A DNA stretch of 25,424 nucleotides from Thiodiazotropha sp050305635 (GTDB taxonomy: Bacteria > Pseudomonadota > Gammaproteobacteria > Chromatiales > Chromatiaceae). This document shows positions 24,603-25,424 of this stretch, piece by piece. A program made the translations under genes and the position numbers. How positions within the stretch are numbered: position 1 is the first letter of the stretch; each line of letters begins with the position of its first letter. A model generated the notes under the pieces. The model made no database searches. It was given only the letters and a program-made list of their open reading frames with translations, and was not told the origin of the DNA. The DNA lies in assembly GCA_050305635.1 (NCBI GenBank), contig JBNLFS010000031.1, positions 1-25,424 on the forward strand, in the 5' to 3' direction.

Positions 24603-25247
24603 ATGAGTTTCCTGGCCAGACGTTCGCCGGTCACCCGCTTCGTGCTGGGGGTGCTGTTCTGGCTGATACTCTGCCTGTTCGTCTGGTCCGCGCTCGCCCC
24701 CGCGATCAGCTGGCCACTGGCGGTGCTGGCGGACCTGCTGATGAGGCTGCTGTTTTCCGAGCAGATCGCCTCGGTGGAACTCCTCGGCCGCCAGCTCGAG
24801 GTCGTCACCCGCGTCCCCCTGCCGGCGGAACTCCTCGCCCAGTACCCGGCGGGCATGGCCGGTGATCTGGTGGTCAGCGTCAACCCGCTGATCTACAGCT
24901 ACGGACTGCCCCTGTTCTCCGCCCTGGTGCTGGCCACTCCCGGAAGCGAATCGATGAAGTGGCGCCAGTGGTTGACGGGCGTGCCCCTGCTTTACGCCGG
25001 TCAGGCCTGGGGTGTGGTGATGGATATACTCAAAACCCTGCTGTTTTCCCTGGGGGCGGAAACCGCCGCCCATTTCGGATCCGCTGCGCTGCTGCACGAG
25101 GCGGTTGCCCTGGGTTACCAGCTCGGCGCCTTGATCCTGCCTCCGGTGCTGCCCCTGGCGATCTGGATCGTCATGAACCGGGCGTTCCTGATGAACCTGG
25201 TCGGGCAGGATTCGGAATTGCCCGATGCGCCGGGGCCTGAGGTCTGA
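24603..25247 (+). CDS. Exosortase H-associated membrane protein
   Basis: A protein of about 214 residues with membrane helices at about 10-45 and several in the C-terminal half (GLPLFSALVLAT, LLYAGQAWGVVMDILKTLLFSL, LGALILPPVLPLAIWIV). A periplasmic segment lies between, including VVSVNPLIYSYGLP. It matches the companion protein commonly found directly after xrtH. The start is uncertain: ATG 24603 gives MSFLARRSPVTRFVLGVLFW at the membrane front. GTG 24555 would overlap the xrtH stop (GTGA), and ATG 24579 is also possible. Its role in sorting is unknown. Confidence 0.8.
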   Translation: MSFLARRSPVTRFVLGVLFWLILCLFVWSALAPAISWPLAVLADLLMRLLFSEQIASVELLGRQLEVVTRVPLPAELLAQYPAGMAGDLVVSVNPLIYSYGLPLFSALVLATPGSESMKWRQWLTGVPLLYAGQAWGVVMDILKTLLFSLGAETAAHFGSAALLHEAVALGYQLGALILPPVLPLAIWIVMNRAFLMNLVGQDSELPDAPGPEV

Positions 25248-25357
25248 GTCGGTCTGCTGAGTCAGCCATCAATGGTTGCAATGATCCGCGGTATCCAACC
25301 CAGAATGCGGTACCACCGTATAGCGTGGGAATGAGAGACACACGGGAACGTCCCAGC

Positions 25358-25388
25358 GTAGCCCGGGTGCAGCGAAGCGGAACCCGGG
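25358..25388 (+). repeat. REP-like palindromic element, copy 3
   Basis: Begins GTAGCCCGGGTG and ends GGAACCCGGG; the same element as the copies at 13.7 kb. A shared flank ACACACGGGAA occurs beside it (25339-25349) and in the 13.7 kb pair (13733-13743), so the repeating unit is larger than the palindrome. Confidence 0.75.
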
Positions 25389-25413
25389 AGAGTCGGAGTT
25401 CCTAGGGGGGATT

Positions 25414-25424
25414 CCCGGGTTCCG
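25414..25424 (-). repeat. REP-like element, copy 4 (cut by window end)
   Basis: CCCGGGTTCCG, the first 11 bases of the element in the opposite orientation to copy 3 and 25 bases from it. This repeats the inverted-pair arrangement seen at 13.7 kb. Confidence 0.55.

Overview
The window looks like chromosomal DNA from a Gram-negative gammaproteobacterium. The order lptM-dapF-DUF484 followed by xerC is the usual gammaproteobacterial arrangement. The yjfI/pspA/yqiJ/yqiK set and exosortase H fit environmental members of that class. Most genes look GC-rich, with GTG starts and 1-4 base stop/start overlaps. A free-living or symbiotic sulfur-oxidising lineage (Chromatiales-like) is a guess from the gene mix, not something the sequence proves. 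I found no rRNA, tRNA, CRISPR array or intact insertion sequence.

Region 1 (1-3106): a palindromic intergenic repeat, then an MMPL/RND-type membrane exporter gene interrupted by a single in-frame amber codon at 1250-1252. The rest of the frame is intact.

Region 2 (3256-13679), plus strand: a seven-gene envelope-stress or membrane-domain operon. A good sigma-70-like promoter (TTGACA, 17 bases, TATCTT) precedes yjfI (DUF2170), a PspA/IM30 protein, a 109-residue possible tandem ribbon-helix-helix protein, a YqiJ-like OB-fold membrane protein, a YqiK-like flotillin, a 1,762-residue AAA+ ATPase of the family usually labelled 'DNA repair ATPase', and an M50B-type membrane metalloprotease-like protein. 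The last gene is coupled to the ATPase by a GTGA overlap. A hairpin between flotillin and ATPase may tune the ATPase/protease part separately.

Region 3 (13680-16422): a repeat-bearing gap, then xerC and a downstream gene on the minus strand. The downstream gene encodes an unusual fusion: an M50 site-2-protease-like membrane domain (HEIGH motif) joined to a complete ClpS-like N-degron adaptor domain. It is clearly AT-richer than xerC. A 479-base non-coding gap with an AT-rich promoter and a CACGAAG palindrome separates xerC from DUF484.

Region 4 (23896 down to 16423), minus strand: seven tightly packed genes. They are an F420-hydrogenase-beta-like iron-sulfur protein, a polysaccharide pyruvyl transferase, a UPF0104-type flippase-like protein, a YfhO-like GT-C membrane protein, lptM, dapF and DUF484. 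The first four look like a surface-glycan or lipid-linked-sugar module running directly into the housekeeping genes.

Region 5 (24043-25424), plus strand: exosortase H and its associated membrane protein, divergent from the glycan module, then REP-like palindromes at the window edge. Exosortases sort and anchor C-terminally tagged proteins and usually sit with exopolysaccharide genes, so regions 4 and 5 are plausibly one surface-biogenesis neighbourhood.
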